A stretch of 64,000 nucleotides of DNA from an uncultured Sulfitobacter sp. GTDB taxonomy: Bacteria > Pseudomonadota > Alphaproteobacteria > Rhodobacterales > Rhodobacteraceae. A model generated the notes under the pieces. It saw nothing but the letters and a program-made list of their open reading frames with translations, was not told the DNA's origin and made no database searches. Positions within the stretch are counted from its first letter, which is position 1. Each line of letters begins with the position of its first letter. The stretch lies in NCBI GenBank assembly GCA_913060815.1, contig CAJXSZ010000001.1:369645-433644 (forward strand). Direction: 5' to 3'. The position numbers and the translations under genes are program-made. Shown here piece by piece: positions 41,475-51,343 of the stretch.

Positions 41475-43979
41475 ATGCGTCCCGCAATCCACACGCCCAG
41501 CGTCAAGGCACGGCTTTCGATTGCGATCCTGACGCTTTGTGCTGCGACACTGGTCATCTCAGTGATCAGCCTTTTGCTGCTGCGCAATGCGGAAAGCTGG
41601 CTCGATACGATCCACCGTGACACGCTGTCCGAGGTGTCACAAGCCTTGGAATTGTCACGCAACGCTGCCCACCTCGCCACCGCTGCGCCGTTTCTTTTGA
41701 CGGTGCAAGTGCCATACCAGCGACAGGTCGATGCAGACGCCATCTTGGAAACCATCGAACAATTGGAAACCCTATCAAAGGACACGGACGATTTGGCGCT
41801 GCCTCTTGCGCGGATCAGAGTGGCAATTTCCAACTTGTTGCGTGTGTCATTGCCGCAAAGCAGGTTGCAGGCCGAAATTTCACAAGTCGATATCGAGCTG
41901 GCCCGCCTGCAAGACCGATTTCAGCGGCAAGCCAGCGCGATTTCTTCGTCATTGGATGATCGGCTGGCGTGGGCAGCCCTGAGCCGCCTGGCCAGCGACG
42001 CCCGCCGCGTGACCCGTGCTCAGGAAATCATCGAAGTGGGAGAGATAAATCGCCGCTACAACCGCAGTCGTGCAGCGCTTCCTATGAGCGAAATTGCGGC
42101 GCTGGGTTTGCGTCAAATCGAGGCGATACTGACGCGCCCGACAACCGATCTATTCCAGCTTAAATACCAATCACTCACCGCTGCTCTGGATGCGGAAAAC
42201 GCGCTGTTTCGCATCCGCCAGTTGTCCAGCGATATCAATGTCTATGCGACGTCGCGGGTTGAATCGGCGCAGGAGCGGCTTCGGATAGCACGCATGCAAA
42301 CCTCGCATGATCTTAAGCTCGCGCAAACGGTTGTTGCCGTGCTTGCCGCGTTTAGTGCCTGCGTTGCGGTGATCTCGTCATTGTTTGTATCGCGATATGT
42401 GACCCGCAATCTACGCCTTATTGCAGACGGGATGCGTCAACTTGCGGCGGGCGATCACTCCGTTACCGTGCCGACCAAGAACGCGACGGATGACGAGATC
42501 GGCCAGTTGTTCCATGCCTTCGGCGTGTTCCGCTCAAACGCGCGCAAACTAGATCGACGGACGGCGCAAATCACCCGCCAGAACACGCTGTTTTCCAGTG
42601 TCTTCAGCGGCATCAAGGACGGCGTCGCGATCCTGACACCACAAGGCGAGGTCGAGGCCGAGAACGACAAGGTGCGCGCGCTTTTAAACATTCCCCGCGA
42701 CGCCTTGGCACAAACCATGCAGGATCTGTTCGCGCTGTCGGCATTCCGCCTGCAAAGCGCGGCGGATGACCGCGGCGGGTATGATGAATACACTAACCCT
42801 ATGGGTGACGTAATCGAGGTGCGCTCTTCGCTTCTGCCCGATGGTCGATCCGTCTGGCTGTTGTCCGAAGCCACTGAGCGCAAGCGCATCGAAGACCGTC
42901 TTGAGGAAATCCGCCGTGTAGAGGCGCTTGGCAAGGTCACGGGCGAAGTGGCCCACGATTTCGGCAACATCCTGTCGACAATTTCCGGCAACTTGCACCT
43001 GTTGGAGACATCCAACGCGGCCGCCGCACCCTTCCGCCTTGGACGTATCAGGACAGCCGTTGATTTGGGCGTGTCCCTGACGGAACGTCTGGTCGCCTTT
43101 GCCCGCAAACAACACCTTGAACCAGAAAGGGTCGATCTTGGGTCCTTGGTCGAGGGAATGCAGGATCTGTTGGACATTGCCTTGCCCGAGAATGTCGAAC
43201 TTCATCTCGATGTCGGGGATGGGCCTTTGATCGTCTCGCTCGACCCCGGCCAACTTGAAAGCGCATTGCTAAACGTCTGTATGAACGCCGCACAGGCCAT
43301 GCCTGACGTGGGCAACATCTGGATCACCTTGATGTCACCGGACCGTCACGCTGTCCTGTCGGTCAAAGACGACGGCACCGGCATGACAGAAGAAACCCGC
43401 CGCCATGCGTTTGAACCTTTCTATACGGCCCGTCCGAACGGAGAAGGCACGGGACTGGGCCTGTCGATGGTATATGGTTTCGTCACTCAGTCTGGCGGCA
43501 ATATCGAAATTTGCTCAGCCATGGGGCAGGGCACAACCATCGAAATTCGCTTCCCTATTGCGGATACGGCAACCATTCCCAAGCCAAAAATACCTTTTGC
43601 GGGTAGGGCAATCGTTGTCGATGACAATCGAGAAACGGCGTCTGCCTTAAAGGTCACGCTCACGACGCTCGGGTTCGATACATTGGTCGCCACAACCTAC
43701 TCGGAAGCGCAAAAAACCATCGAACAGACCCAAGAAATAACACTATTGGTTTCTGATCTCAATCTAGACCATGGGCATTCAGGGCTGCAATTGATCCACG
43801 CAACACTAGAACGACACCCTTTGGCATTTGCCATTTTGATATCATCGCGCCTGCCTGCCCAAGTCCCTGTGATCAAGAAATATCGCAACCGTTTTGAAAT
43901 GCTCCCGAAGCCCGTTGATGAAACTGATCTGGTTCATGCAGTCACCGACGCGCGTAGAAGAATACTAGAGGATACTTAA
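41475..43979 (+). CDS. Hybrid sensor histidine kinase (TM-HAMP-PAS-HisKA-HATPase-REC; TorS-like layout)
   Basis: H-box VEALGKVTGEVAHDFGNILSTISGNLHLLE; ATPase NVCMNAAQAMPDVGNIWITL, DDGTGMTEETRRHAFEPFYTARPNGEGTGLGLSMVYGFVTQSGG; C-terminal receiver AIVVDDNRETASALKVTL...LLVSDLNLDHGHSGLQL. Confidence 0.9.
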   Translation: MRPAIHTPSVKARLSIAILTLCAATLVISVISLLLLRNAESWLDTIHRDTLSEVSQALELSRNAAHLATAAPFLLTVQVPYQRQVDADAILETIEQLETLSKDTDDLALPLARIRVAISNLLRVSLPQSRLQAEISQVDIELARLQDRFQRQASAISSSLDDRLAWAALSRLASDARRVTRAQEIIEVGEINRRYNRSRAALPMSEIAALGLRQIEAILTRPTTDLFQLKYQSLTAALDAENALFRIRQLSSDINVYATSRVESAQERLRIARMQTSHDLKLAQTVVAVLAAFSACVAVISSLFVSRYVTRNLRLIADGMRQLAAGDHSVTVPTKNATDDEIGQLFHAFGVFRSNARKLDRRTAQITRQNTLFSSVFSGIKDGVAILTPQGEVEAENDKVRALLNIPRDALAQTMQDLFALSAFRLQSAADDRGGYDEYTNPMGDVIEVRSSLLPDGRSVWLLSEATERKRIEDRLEEIRRVEALGKVTGEVAHDFGNILSTISGNLHLLETSNAAAAPFRLGRIRTAVDLGVSLTERLVAFARKQHLEPERVDLGSLVEGMQDLLDIALPENVELHLDVGDGPLIVSLDPGQLESALLNVCMNAAQAMPDVGNIWITLMSPDRHAVLSVKDDGTGMTEETRRHAFEPFYTARPNGEGTGLGLSMVYGFVTQSGGNIEICSAMGQGTTIEIRFPIADTATIPKPKIPFAGRAIVVDDNRETASALKVTLTTLGFDTLVATTYSEAQKTIEQTQEITLLVSDLNLDHGHSGLQLIHATLERHPLAFAILISSRLPAQVPVIKKYRNRFEMLPKPVDETDLVHAVTDARRRILEDT

Positions 43980-44408
43980 CACGCCAGTTCAACAGTACGG
44001 GAGACGGCCAACTTTCAGAATGTCCGCTTTTCCATTTAGAATCTTATCTCAAGCATCAGCAGCGAAGGTCCGCAATCCGCCCTGTAGTCCCGATCGACGC
44101 GAGCGGCCCTGAGCAGCCATTGTCTGGGGTCCAATTTCTGCATCGCAGTTTCCCCAAAGCAGACATGGACCCATTAGCGCAGCATTTTGACGTGCTGGAT
44201 CGCTGCATCGCGGACGGAGAAGCCCTCGGTGCGAAACGCGCCATTGGCCGCCTGCAAGACCAAAAGCCGTATTTCTTCGTCACCATGGGTCGACCTGAAG
44301 GTGTGCCTGCCCGTCGATTGTTTGTTCAATAATGTCCCATCCTCGGCATATTAATGCGCAAAAGCCTTGCCTACTCATTGGCTTGCGATGCTGACGGAAG
44401 TTGCGTGT

Positions 44409-45800
44409 TCATGACGCTGTCCCATCCTTGGTGTGGAAAATACCCCATTTCAGGCTTTGGTCTTGGGCGGCGCGCCTGAGCACAACAGCCGTTAGACCCA
44501 ACAGCATCACTTCGGCCAATGGGCCCGCAATCCAGATACCTATTTCACCGAACCAGACGGGCAGTATGAACGTCATCGGGATTGCAAAGGCGTAAGGTTT
44601 TGTCAGACCCAGCAGAGCGGCCTTGCTTGCGGAGCCAATGGCTTGAAAATAGGAAGCTATCATCATCAGCGGCCCGACCAGAAAAAACACGCTGGTCATA
44701 ACAGGGAGGATACGTGACACTTCGTCGATAACAGCTACGTTTTCCACGAATGCTCTGGCGATCGGGCCCGGCATGCTCATCACGACAATCTGCACCACTG
44801 CGCAATAGATAAACGCGACCCAGAGCGCCATGTAGAGGCTCGCATCCGACCTGTGCCAAAGTGCAGCCCCGAAATTGTTGCCCGTGATCGTCTGCATTGC
44901 GAATGACAGTCCCAATAGCGGCAGGAAGGCAAATGTGATGACCCGCGTGATGATCCCATAGGCAGTAATGGTGTCTGCGAAGCCCGGTCGACCTACCCAT
45001 TGTAGCGCGGTAATAATTGCAGCCGATCCAAGCGCCAGTCCGATGAAGTTAAGACTTTGTGGCGCACCAAGTGCGAGTATCCGCCCCCATTTCCCGCGAA
45101 TGGAGTATGACAGTAGGGTTGCAGGTGGCAACGACGTTTCGCCAAACAAGCGGAAGGCAAGAATGATCGCGAACGCGAGGGCTTGTGCCGCTGCCGTCCC
45201 ATAGGCTGACCCAGCAACGCCCATGTCCAGAATGGCGATCAGCAAGTAGTTAAAACCAATGTTAGCAATCGACACTAGAAGGCTCATCGCGGCCATGAAG
45301 CCCACGCGCCCTTCGTTGCGTAGCGCATCAGAATTGACCGACAACACGAACAGCAGCGGCGAGAAGAACACGGTGATCCGCAGATACACCAACCCCATAT
45401 GCGCCAGCGTCTCGGACCCACCAGCAGCAAGCAATGCAACAGGTGAACCCAGCAACAAGAACATGACGATCAGCACAGCGCCCAACCCGACGGCAAGCCC
45501 GTGTGCACCTGCAAACGTGGCACGCGCACCTTCCATATCCTCTGCGCCAAGCGAACGTGCCAAGAGGCTCGACATGCCGTTGGCCACAAGTGTGGAGAGG
45601 GCTACGATCAACATGTAGATCGGGAACATCAACGTGACCGCCGCCAGCGCGTCTGGGCCTACATAAATGCCCAGAAAAAGCGCATCTGCAACAGACAGCA
45701 GCCCATTCATCCCCATCACGAAAATGATCGGCAGCGCGGTCTTGAGGTAGATCGCGGCAAGTGGCCCTTCGGTGAATGTATTGGTGCGAGTATCAGTCAT
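44409..45800 (-). CDS. MATE family efflux transporter
   Basis: About 460-aa polytopic protein with MATE-like halves: PIIFVMGMNGLLSVADALFLGIYVGPDALAAVTLMFPIYMLIVALSTLVANGMSSLLARSLGAED; LPLLGLSFAMQTITGNNFGAALWHR. Confidence 0.88.
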   Translation of the reverse strand: MTDTRTNTFTEGPLAAIYLKTALPIIFVMGMNGLLSVADALFLGIYVGPDALAAVTLMFPIYMLIVALSTLVANGMSSLLARSLGAEDMEGARATFAGAHGLAVGLGAVLIVMFLLLGSPVALLAAGGSETLAHMGLVYLRITVFFSPLLFVLSVNSDALRNEGRVGFMAAMSLLVSIANIGFNYLLIAILDMGVAGSAYGTAAAQALAFAIILAFRLFGETSLPPATLLSYSIRGKWGRILALGAPQSLNFIGLALGSAAIITALQWVGRPGFADTITAYGIITRVITFAFLPLLGLSFAMQTITGNNFGAALWHRSDASLYMALWVAFIYCAVVQIVVMSMPGPIARAFVENVAVIDEVSRILPVMTSVFFLVGPLMMIASYFQAIGSASKAALLGLTKPYAFAIPMTFILPVWFGEIGIWIAGPLAEVMLLGLTAVVLRRAAQDQSLKWGIFHTKDGTAS

Positions 45801-46149
45801 TTCCCATATCTCTCTTGCCTGATCGCGCAGTTTGAGATGGGACCCGCATTACCATCCGCGCGAAATGCGGAAAGAGTTAGATAGAGAAATTCGTCGCAGA
45901 ACTTAACCGGGACAAGCGTCAGCGGAAGGCAGGTGTCTGTAACCTGAATGTCGGATATTCTGAAAATTCGCTATGGTCAAGCGTGCAGGGTAGCTCCCCG
46001 CTTTCGAGATATGGCCTTCGCCGCGCAGCGGAAAACCGGAAGGTTGGGCTCGAAGCCGACTTCGGATGCATTGCAGCATCCTGCGATATGCTGGCTCGGT
46101 CAACGTCGGATTGTCGATGTGGGAGGGATTGGCGGATCGAAGGATCAGT

Positions 46150-46783
46150 CATGGAAGCACAAAACGTACCTGCCATCCGGCCGCTTCGCCCCGCCTGGAA
46201 CAAGGGCCGCATTCTCGGTCAGAAGCGGCCACTGAAACCCAAGCATGTGTAGGCGATCCGGGTCAGGCTTGAGCTTGCCGAGAACCATCGCGATCTCGCG
46301 CTATTCAACCTTGCCATCGCTAGCAAGCTGCGCGGATGCGATTTGGTCAAAATGAAACTAGTCGATGTTATGGCGTCAGGCCAAAACCAAAAGCGGGCGT
46401 CGGTGCTGCAAATCCAGACGCAGGAACCCGTACGCTTCGCAATTCCTGAAGGCACCCGAGCATCGCTGGCAAGGTGGATGCGGGAGCGGCAAATGATGGT
46501 ATCCGAATACCTCTGGCCTGGGTGTTTTCACGACGGGCTTCATATCTCGACCCGCCAGTAGGCGCGGATTGTCCGTGAGTGGGGGACATACATCGGTCTG
46601 GAGGCCAGCACATTTGGCACGCACTTAATGCGGCGCACGAAGGTCTCGTAGATTTAGAAGAAAACCGGCAACCTGCGAGCCGTCTAACTTCTGTTGGGAC
46701 ACGCGAAGTTGGACAGCACGGTCAGATACCTCGGCGTTGAGCTTGAAGATGCCATCGCTATCGCCGAGGCTATCGAATTCTAA
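46150..46783 (+). pseudogene. Decayed tyrosine recombinase/integrase with five in-frame nonsense codons
   Basis: Single reading frame: MEAQNVPAIRPLRPAWNKGRILGQKRPLKPKHV*AIRVRLELAENHRDLALFNLAIASKLRGCDLVKMKLVDVM...EYLWPGCFHDGLHISTRQ*ARIVREWGTYIGLEASTFGTHLMRRTKVS*I*KKTGNLRAV*LLLGHAKLDSTVRYLGVELEDAIAIAEAIEF. Confidence 0.85.
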
Positions 46784-47097
46784 ACGACTGGGCCGTCTTC
46801 ACGGACGGTCCAATGCGGTCATTCATCTACAGATCGGTATGCTGCGGTGCGGTCCAGCTTTCAGGATGGCCGAGACGAGAAGAAGGTACGAAAATCGGCA
46901 TATTTGAAGACTACGAGGCTTTTGACTTCAGGACGTGTCCGATGACTATGCTACAAATGGAGTGCGACCGCCCGCACAACTTAATTCATTCGTGTTAACG
47001 TTCTTTGCCAACCCCGCGCCAATTCGTTTGCTCAAAGCACTTAAAATTCATTCGCTTCAAGACAGGCGAGCAGCAGCGATCAATCGTATTCAGCCGC

Positions 47098-47787
47098 CTA
47101 TGCGAGAAAATGGGTAGGGTAATCGCTTACCAAAAGCCGCGATGGCTCTGCATCCTCTGCAATCTGGGAAAAACGCGTTATTGGTTCATGGAATATATTA
47201 TCGGTCTCATCATCGTTGACGGTGCTGACTTCGCCGATCAACACATCTTCGCCTTCGGCCCAAAACGCGTGCCAGTCTCCGGGGCGCAACGTGACGCTTT
47301 CGCCCGGAGCAAGTTTCAGCTTGTCGCCTGCCTTGAAGGGGACCGACAGGCCGTCGCACATTACGCTGCCACCGCCGTGCTGGTCCAAGTGTCCTTCGGC
47401 ATCCGAGCCAAAGAGTTCTACCACCAGAGTGCCGCCACCGCGATTGATGATATCTTCGGCTTTGATGATGTGGGTGTGCATTGGAGAGAGTTGGTCCTGT
47501 CGCGAGATCAGCAATTTCTCGGCATAGCACATGCCACGACCAGCGTTCAGGTCACTTAGAACCCCATTGCGTAATGTGAACAGAACCAAACCCATGTCGT
47601 CAAAACGCCCAGCACCATAATCTGTAACATCCCAGCCGCATCGTGATTGAATCAGATGTGCGGCGCTTCTTTGATGAGCGGCAAAATCGGTCGGGCTCCA
47701 ATGCGCGAAGGGAGGTAAGCTAAATCCGTGCCGTTTGAACATTTCGCCTGCGTCTTCGAGTAGCATATTTATTTGAGACCGCTTCAT
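47098..47787 (-). CDS. D-lyxose/D-mannose ketol-isomerase family protein (cupin fold)
   Basis: MKRSQINMLLEDAGEMFKRHGFSLPPFAHWSP; MCYAEKLLISRQDQLSPMHTHIIKAEDIINRGGGTLVVEL; LKLAPGESVTLRPGDWHAFWAEGEDVLIGEVSTVNDDETDNIF. Confidence 0.82.
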   Translation of the reverse strand: MKRSQINMLLEDAGEMFKRHGFSLPPFAHWSPTDFAAHQRSAAHLIQSRCGWDVTDYGAGRFDDMGLVLFTLRNGVLSDLNAGRGMCYAEKLLISRQDQLSPMHTHIIKAEDIINRGGGTLVVELFGSDAEGHLDQHGGGSVMCDGLSVPFKAGDKLKLAPGESVTLRPGDWHAFWAEGEDVLIGEVSTVNDDETDNIFHEPITRFSQIAEDAEPSRLLVSDYPTHFLA

Positions 47788-47806
47788 ACCGGATGTTCCC
47801 TGCCAG

Positions 47807-49003
47807 TCAGACGAGTTGCGATGTTATGAAAAATTGGTTGTAGATCGGATCGCAGGCAGCGCCAAGCGCACGCGCTCCGCCGCCGATGACGCCCTCGGCC
47901 ACGTCCGGCACGAGCAGACCGCGGCTATCTTCGTTCAAGAGTTTTGCGCGCACGGCTTCAACCAACCTCTGGCGAACATCTCCCGGAAGCGCACCATCGA
48001 TAATGACCGCTTCAAAGTCGATGACAGCACAGGCCGACATACATGCTTGTGCGATTGCGTGTGCCGCCCCGTCGATCCAGTCTTTGACTTCATCTTCAAA
48101 ACCCGACCAATCCTGGGGCTGTTTCCAAAGGTCGCGGTAGTCCTTTCCTGCCTTGGCAAGAGCGGTTTCAAGAACATAAACAGATGCTACATCGAGCAGT
48201 TGCTGCGTTCTGCCAGAACGGTCCCCGACACGTAGCGGTCCGAACGCTCCAGCATTGCCTCTGGTGCCTTCATAAACGGACTGGTTCAGGACGATACCGC
48301 CCCCGACAAAAGTCGAGACGAAGAAATAAGCATAATCATTGAATTTTCGCCCCCCGCCATAAAGCTGCTCGGCCCAGCACGCGCTTGTCGCGTCGTTCAG
48401 CATGAAGACTGGCAGATCGGTGAACCTGGCGATTTCACGCTCGAATGACAAATCTTTCCAAGAGAGGAACTCTTCGGGCGTATTGCCGTCCGAGGCACCC
48501 CATTTCCAGATTTCGAAAGGGGCTGCGATGCCAAAGCCGCATAGCCGTTTCGCAGCTTTCTCACCAATTTCTCCAAGAGCATTCGCATAGCTTTCCTCGA
48601 GGAAGCTAAAGACGGTCTGTGGAATCGCGATATCATAGGTCAAATTGCGCTCGAACAGCGTCTTGCCGCAAAAATCCATAACAATCAGGTCACAGCTCCG
48701 GCGGCCCAGTTTGCATCCAACGGAGAGCGCGCCAAAAGGATTAAGCGTGATCGGAACCGAAGGTTTGCCGACTTTTCCGCGCACCGGCTTGCCTTGTTGC
48801 GTCAAACCGTTGCTTTTCAGCTTTCGCAGTATGACCGAAATCGTCTGGGCTGACAGGCCAGTCTGCCGTGCCAGATCACTGCCCGGCATCGCCCCGTTGC
48901 GTTGCAAAAGGGAGAGGATAGCGCGCTCGTTCGGGTTGAGATGCGGTGCATGATTTGGGCGGTTCCCCGCGCCTATGGCGTTAATCTGGTTCATCAACTG
49001 CAC
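47807..49003 (-). CDS. ROK family transcriptional regulator
   Basis: N-terminal wHTH NERAILSLLQRNGAMPGSDLARQTGLSAQTISVILRKLKSNGLTQQ; ROK domain SVGCKLGRRSCDLIVMDFCGKTLFERN...YFFVSTFVGGGIVLNQSVYEGTRGNAGAFGPLRV. Confidence 0.9.
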   Translation of the reverse strand: MQLMNQINAIGAGNRPNHAPHLNPNERAILSLLQRNGAMPGSDLARQTGLSAQTISVILRKLKSNGLTQQGKPVRGKVGKPSVPITLNPFGALSVGCKLGRRSCDLIVMDFCGKTLFERNLTYDIAIPQTVFSFLEESYANALGEIGEKAAKRLCGFGIAAPFEIWKWGASDGNTPEEFLSWKDLSFEREIARFTDLPVFMLNDATSACWAEQLYGGGRKFNDYAYFFVSTFVGGGIVLNQSVYEGTRGNAGAFGPLRVGDRSGRTQQLLDVASVYVLETALAKAGKDYRDLWKQPQDWSGFEDEVKDWIDGAAHAIAQACMSACAVIDFEAVIIDGALPGDVRQRLVEAVRAKLLNEDSRGLLVPDVAEGVIGGGARALGAACDPIYNQFFITSQLV

Positions 49004-49043
49004 TCATACCTTGTAGCTACATCAGGAAACTTTCCTCTGATCG

Positions 49044-49072
49044 AATTAATAAGTCAAGTTGATTTACTAATT
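49044..49072. promoter_or_regulatory. Inverted repeat AATTAATAAGTC-N5-GATTTACTAATT in the ROK/frcB divergent intergenic region (candidate ROK operator)
   Basis: 12-nt arms matching at 10 of 12 positions, located between the divergent starts. Confidence 0.5.
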
Positions 49073-49157
49073 GACAGGCGTCGGTTTTTTGTAAAATTTG
49101 ACATCATGGCAACGCTGCGATTCGTGACGTTGGTAAAATCTTTCTGGGAGGAAAATC

Positions 49158-50177
49158 ATGAAAAAACTTATCGCAGGGACCGCACTTGGTCTGATCGCAA
49201 TGGCTGGCACGGCATCGGCAGATGCACATTCGGTATCGGCTTGCCTGATTACGAAAACCGACACCAACCCCTTCTTTGTCAAAATGCGCGAAGGCGCTCA
49301 GGCCAAGGCAGAAGAGCTTGGGATGGAGCTGAACACATATGCCGGCAAAATTGACGGTGACCACGAGACACAGGTGGCCGCGATTGAAACTTGCATTGCC
49401 AATGGCGCGAAAGGCATCCTTTTGACGCCATCCGACACATCCTCGATCGTACCGGCCGTGCAGCAGGCTCGCGATGCAGGTATCCTTGTGATTGCACTTG
49501 ATACACCGCTTGATCCGATTGATGCCGCCGACATGACCTTTGCAACGGACAACTTCCTTGCAGGTGAGCTAATCGGTCAATGGGCTGCCGCAGCTTTGGG
49601 TGATGAAGCAGCGAACGCAAAAATTGCCATGCTTGACCTTGCCGTCAGCCAGCCAACCGTTGGCGTTCTACGCGATCAGGGGTTCTTGCAAGGCTTCGGC
49701 ATCGATCTTGGCGATGCAAGTAAATGGGGTGACGAGACCGATCCCCGTATTGTGGGCAACGACGTAACAGCCGGTAACGAAGAAGGGGGCCGCAAGGCGA
49801 TGGAAAACCTTCTGGCGCAGGATCAGGGCATCAACGTTGTTTACACGATTAACGAACCTGCCGCAGCGGGTGCATATGAAGCGCTGAAAGACATCGGTCG
49901 TGAGAACGACGTGCTGATCGTGTCCGTCGATGGCGGTTGCCCCGGTGTTCAGAACATCGAGGATGGCGTGATCGGTGCCACATCGCAGCAGTATCCGCTG
50001 TTGATGGCATCCAAAGGCATCGAGGCGATTGCCGCGTTTGCCAAGGACGGCACGAAGCCTCAGGCAACCGAAGGCAAAGATTTCTTTGACACGGGCGTTG
50101 CGCTTGTGACCGACAAAGCAGTCGACGGTGTAGAGAGCATCAGCGTCGCTGAAGGCAAGGAACTGTGCTGGGGCTAA
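49158..50177 (+). CDS. frcB: Sugar ABC transporter substrate-binding protein (FrcB-like)
   Basis: [136 protein letters not shown]. Confidence 0.9.
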   Translation: MKKLIAGTALGLIAMAGTASADAHSVSACLITKTDTNPFFVKMREGAQAKAEELGMELNTYAGKIDGDHETQVAAIETCIANGAKGILLTPSDTSSIVPAVQQARDAGILVIALDTPLDPIDAADMTFATDNFLAGELIGQWAAAALGDEAANAKIAMLDLAVSQPTVGVLRDQGFLQGFGIDLGDASKWGDETDPRIVGNDVTAGNEEGGRKAMENLLAQDQGINVVYTINEPAAAGAYEALKDIGRENDVLIVSVDGGCPGVQNIEDGVIGATSQQYPLLMASKGIEAIAAFAKDGTKPQATEGKDFFDTGVALVTDKAVDGVESISVAEGKELCWG

Positions 50178-50202
50178 CCCCCGGCAATCCTATGCAGAAA
50201 GC

Positions 50203-50230
50203 CTGCCGGGCGGATTTTAGCGCCCGGCAG
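50203..50230. other. Strong stem-loop between frcB-like and frcC-like genes
   Basis: Perfect 10-bp stem CTGCCGGGCG / CGCCCGGCAG with 8-nt loop GATTTTAG. Confidence 0.6.
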
Positions 50231-50281
50231 CAACCTCGAACGCGAGGCCTCACAGCACAGTCAACCTAACGGGAGCGGGCA

Positions 50282-51343
50282 ATGTCCACCGGAGATAACT
50301 ATGAGGCGGCAGCCTCGAATAGCGCCACGGATGTCGCGCGTTTCGATGAAACCTCTTCGGGGTTTGTTGGAAAGATACACCACGCTTTACATGTGACACC
50401 CGCCCTTGTGCCGTTGATCGTTCTTGTGGCCTCAATTATCGTTTTTGGGCTGCTACTGGGGTCTAAATTCTTTTCCCCCTTTGCGCTGACCCTAATCTTG
50501 CAGCAGGTGCAGATCGTCGGCATTGTCGCCGCAGCGCAAAGCCTCGTCATTTTGACCGCCGGCATTGATCTGAGCGTCGGTGCAATTGCCGTCATCTCCT
50601 CCGTGGTCATGGGGCAATTTACCTTCCGCTATGGCTTGCCTCCTGAAATCGCCGTCGCTTGCGGGCTTGCCTTTGGTACTTTGATCGGGACGGTCAATGG
50701 CTGGCTCGTCGCAGTGATGAAGCTGCCTCCCTTCATTGTGACGCTTGGTATGTGGCAGATCGTGCTTGCGGCCAACTTCCTCTATTCCGAGAATGAAACA
50801 ATTCGCAGTCAGGAAATCGCGGTAGAAGCGCCGTTGCTTCAACTGCTGGGCACGAAATTCAATGTGGGCGGTGCGATCTTCACGCTCGGCGTAATTTTCC
50901 TGTTGGTTCTGGTTATCCTGCTCGCCTATGTGCTGAAGCACACCGCTTGGGGCAGGCATGTCTACGCTGTCGGTGACGATCCCGATGCGGCGGAGCTGTC
51001 GGGCGTCGATGTCAAGAAAACGATCATATCGGTTTACGCCATTGCGGGCCTGATTTGCGCCTTTGCGGGGTGGGCCTTGATCGGACGGATCGGTTCGGTC
51101 TCTCCCACCTCCGGTCAGTTGCTCAATATCGAGAGCATTACGGCGGTTGTGATCGGCGGGATATCCCTCTTCGGGGGACGCGGCTCGATCCTCGGAACAT
51201 TCTTCGGTGCCTTGATCGTTGGGGTCTTCACGCTGGGTCTTCGGTTGGCAGGCGCTGACGCACAATGGACATATCTTTTGATCGGCGTGCTGATCATCGC
51301 CGCGGTCGCAGTGGACCAATGGATTAGAAAGGTAGCAGCCTGA
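50282..51343 (+). CDS. frcC: Sugar ABC transporter permease (FrcC/RbsC-like)
   Basis: QSLVILTAGIDLSVGAIAVISSVVMGQFTFRYGLP; GRHVYAVGDDPDAAELSGVDVKKTIISVYAIAGLICAFAGW; SITAVVIGGISLFGGRGSILGTFFGALIVGVFTLGL. Confidence 0.93.
   Translation: MSTGDNYEAAASNSATDVARFDETSSGFVGKIHHALHVTPALVPLIVLVASIIVFGLLLGSKFFSPFALTLILQQVQIVGIVAAAQSLVILTAGIDLSVGAIAVISSVVMGQFTFRYGLPPEIAVACGLAFGTLIGTVNGWLVAVMKLPPFIVTLGMWQIVLAANFLYSENETIRSQEIAVEAPLLQLLGTKFNVGGAIFTLGVIFLLVLVILLAYVLKHTAWGRHVYAVGDDPDAAELSGVDVKKTIISVYAIAGLICAFAGWALIGRIGSVSPTSGQLLNIESITAVVIGGISLFGGRGSILGTFFGALIVGVFTLGLRLAGADAQWTYLLIGVLIIAAVAVDQWIRKVAA

Noticed and set aside
44120-44332. 70-aa plus-strand ORF between the hybrid kinase and MATE genes
   Set aside because: May be a decayed remnant, but no family could be recognised and the flanks look non-coding.
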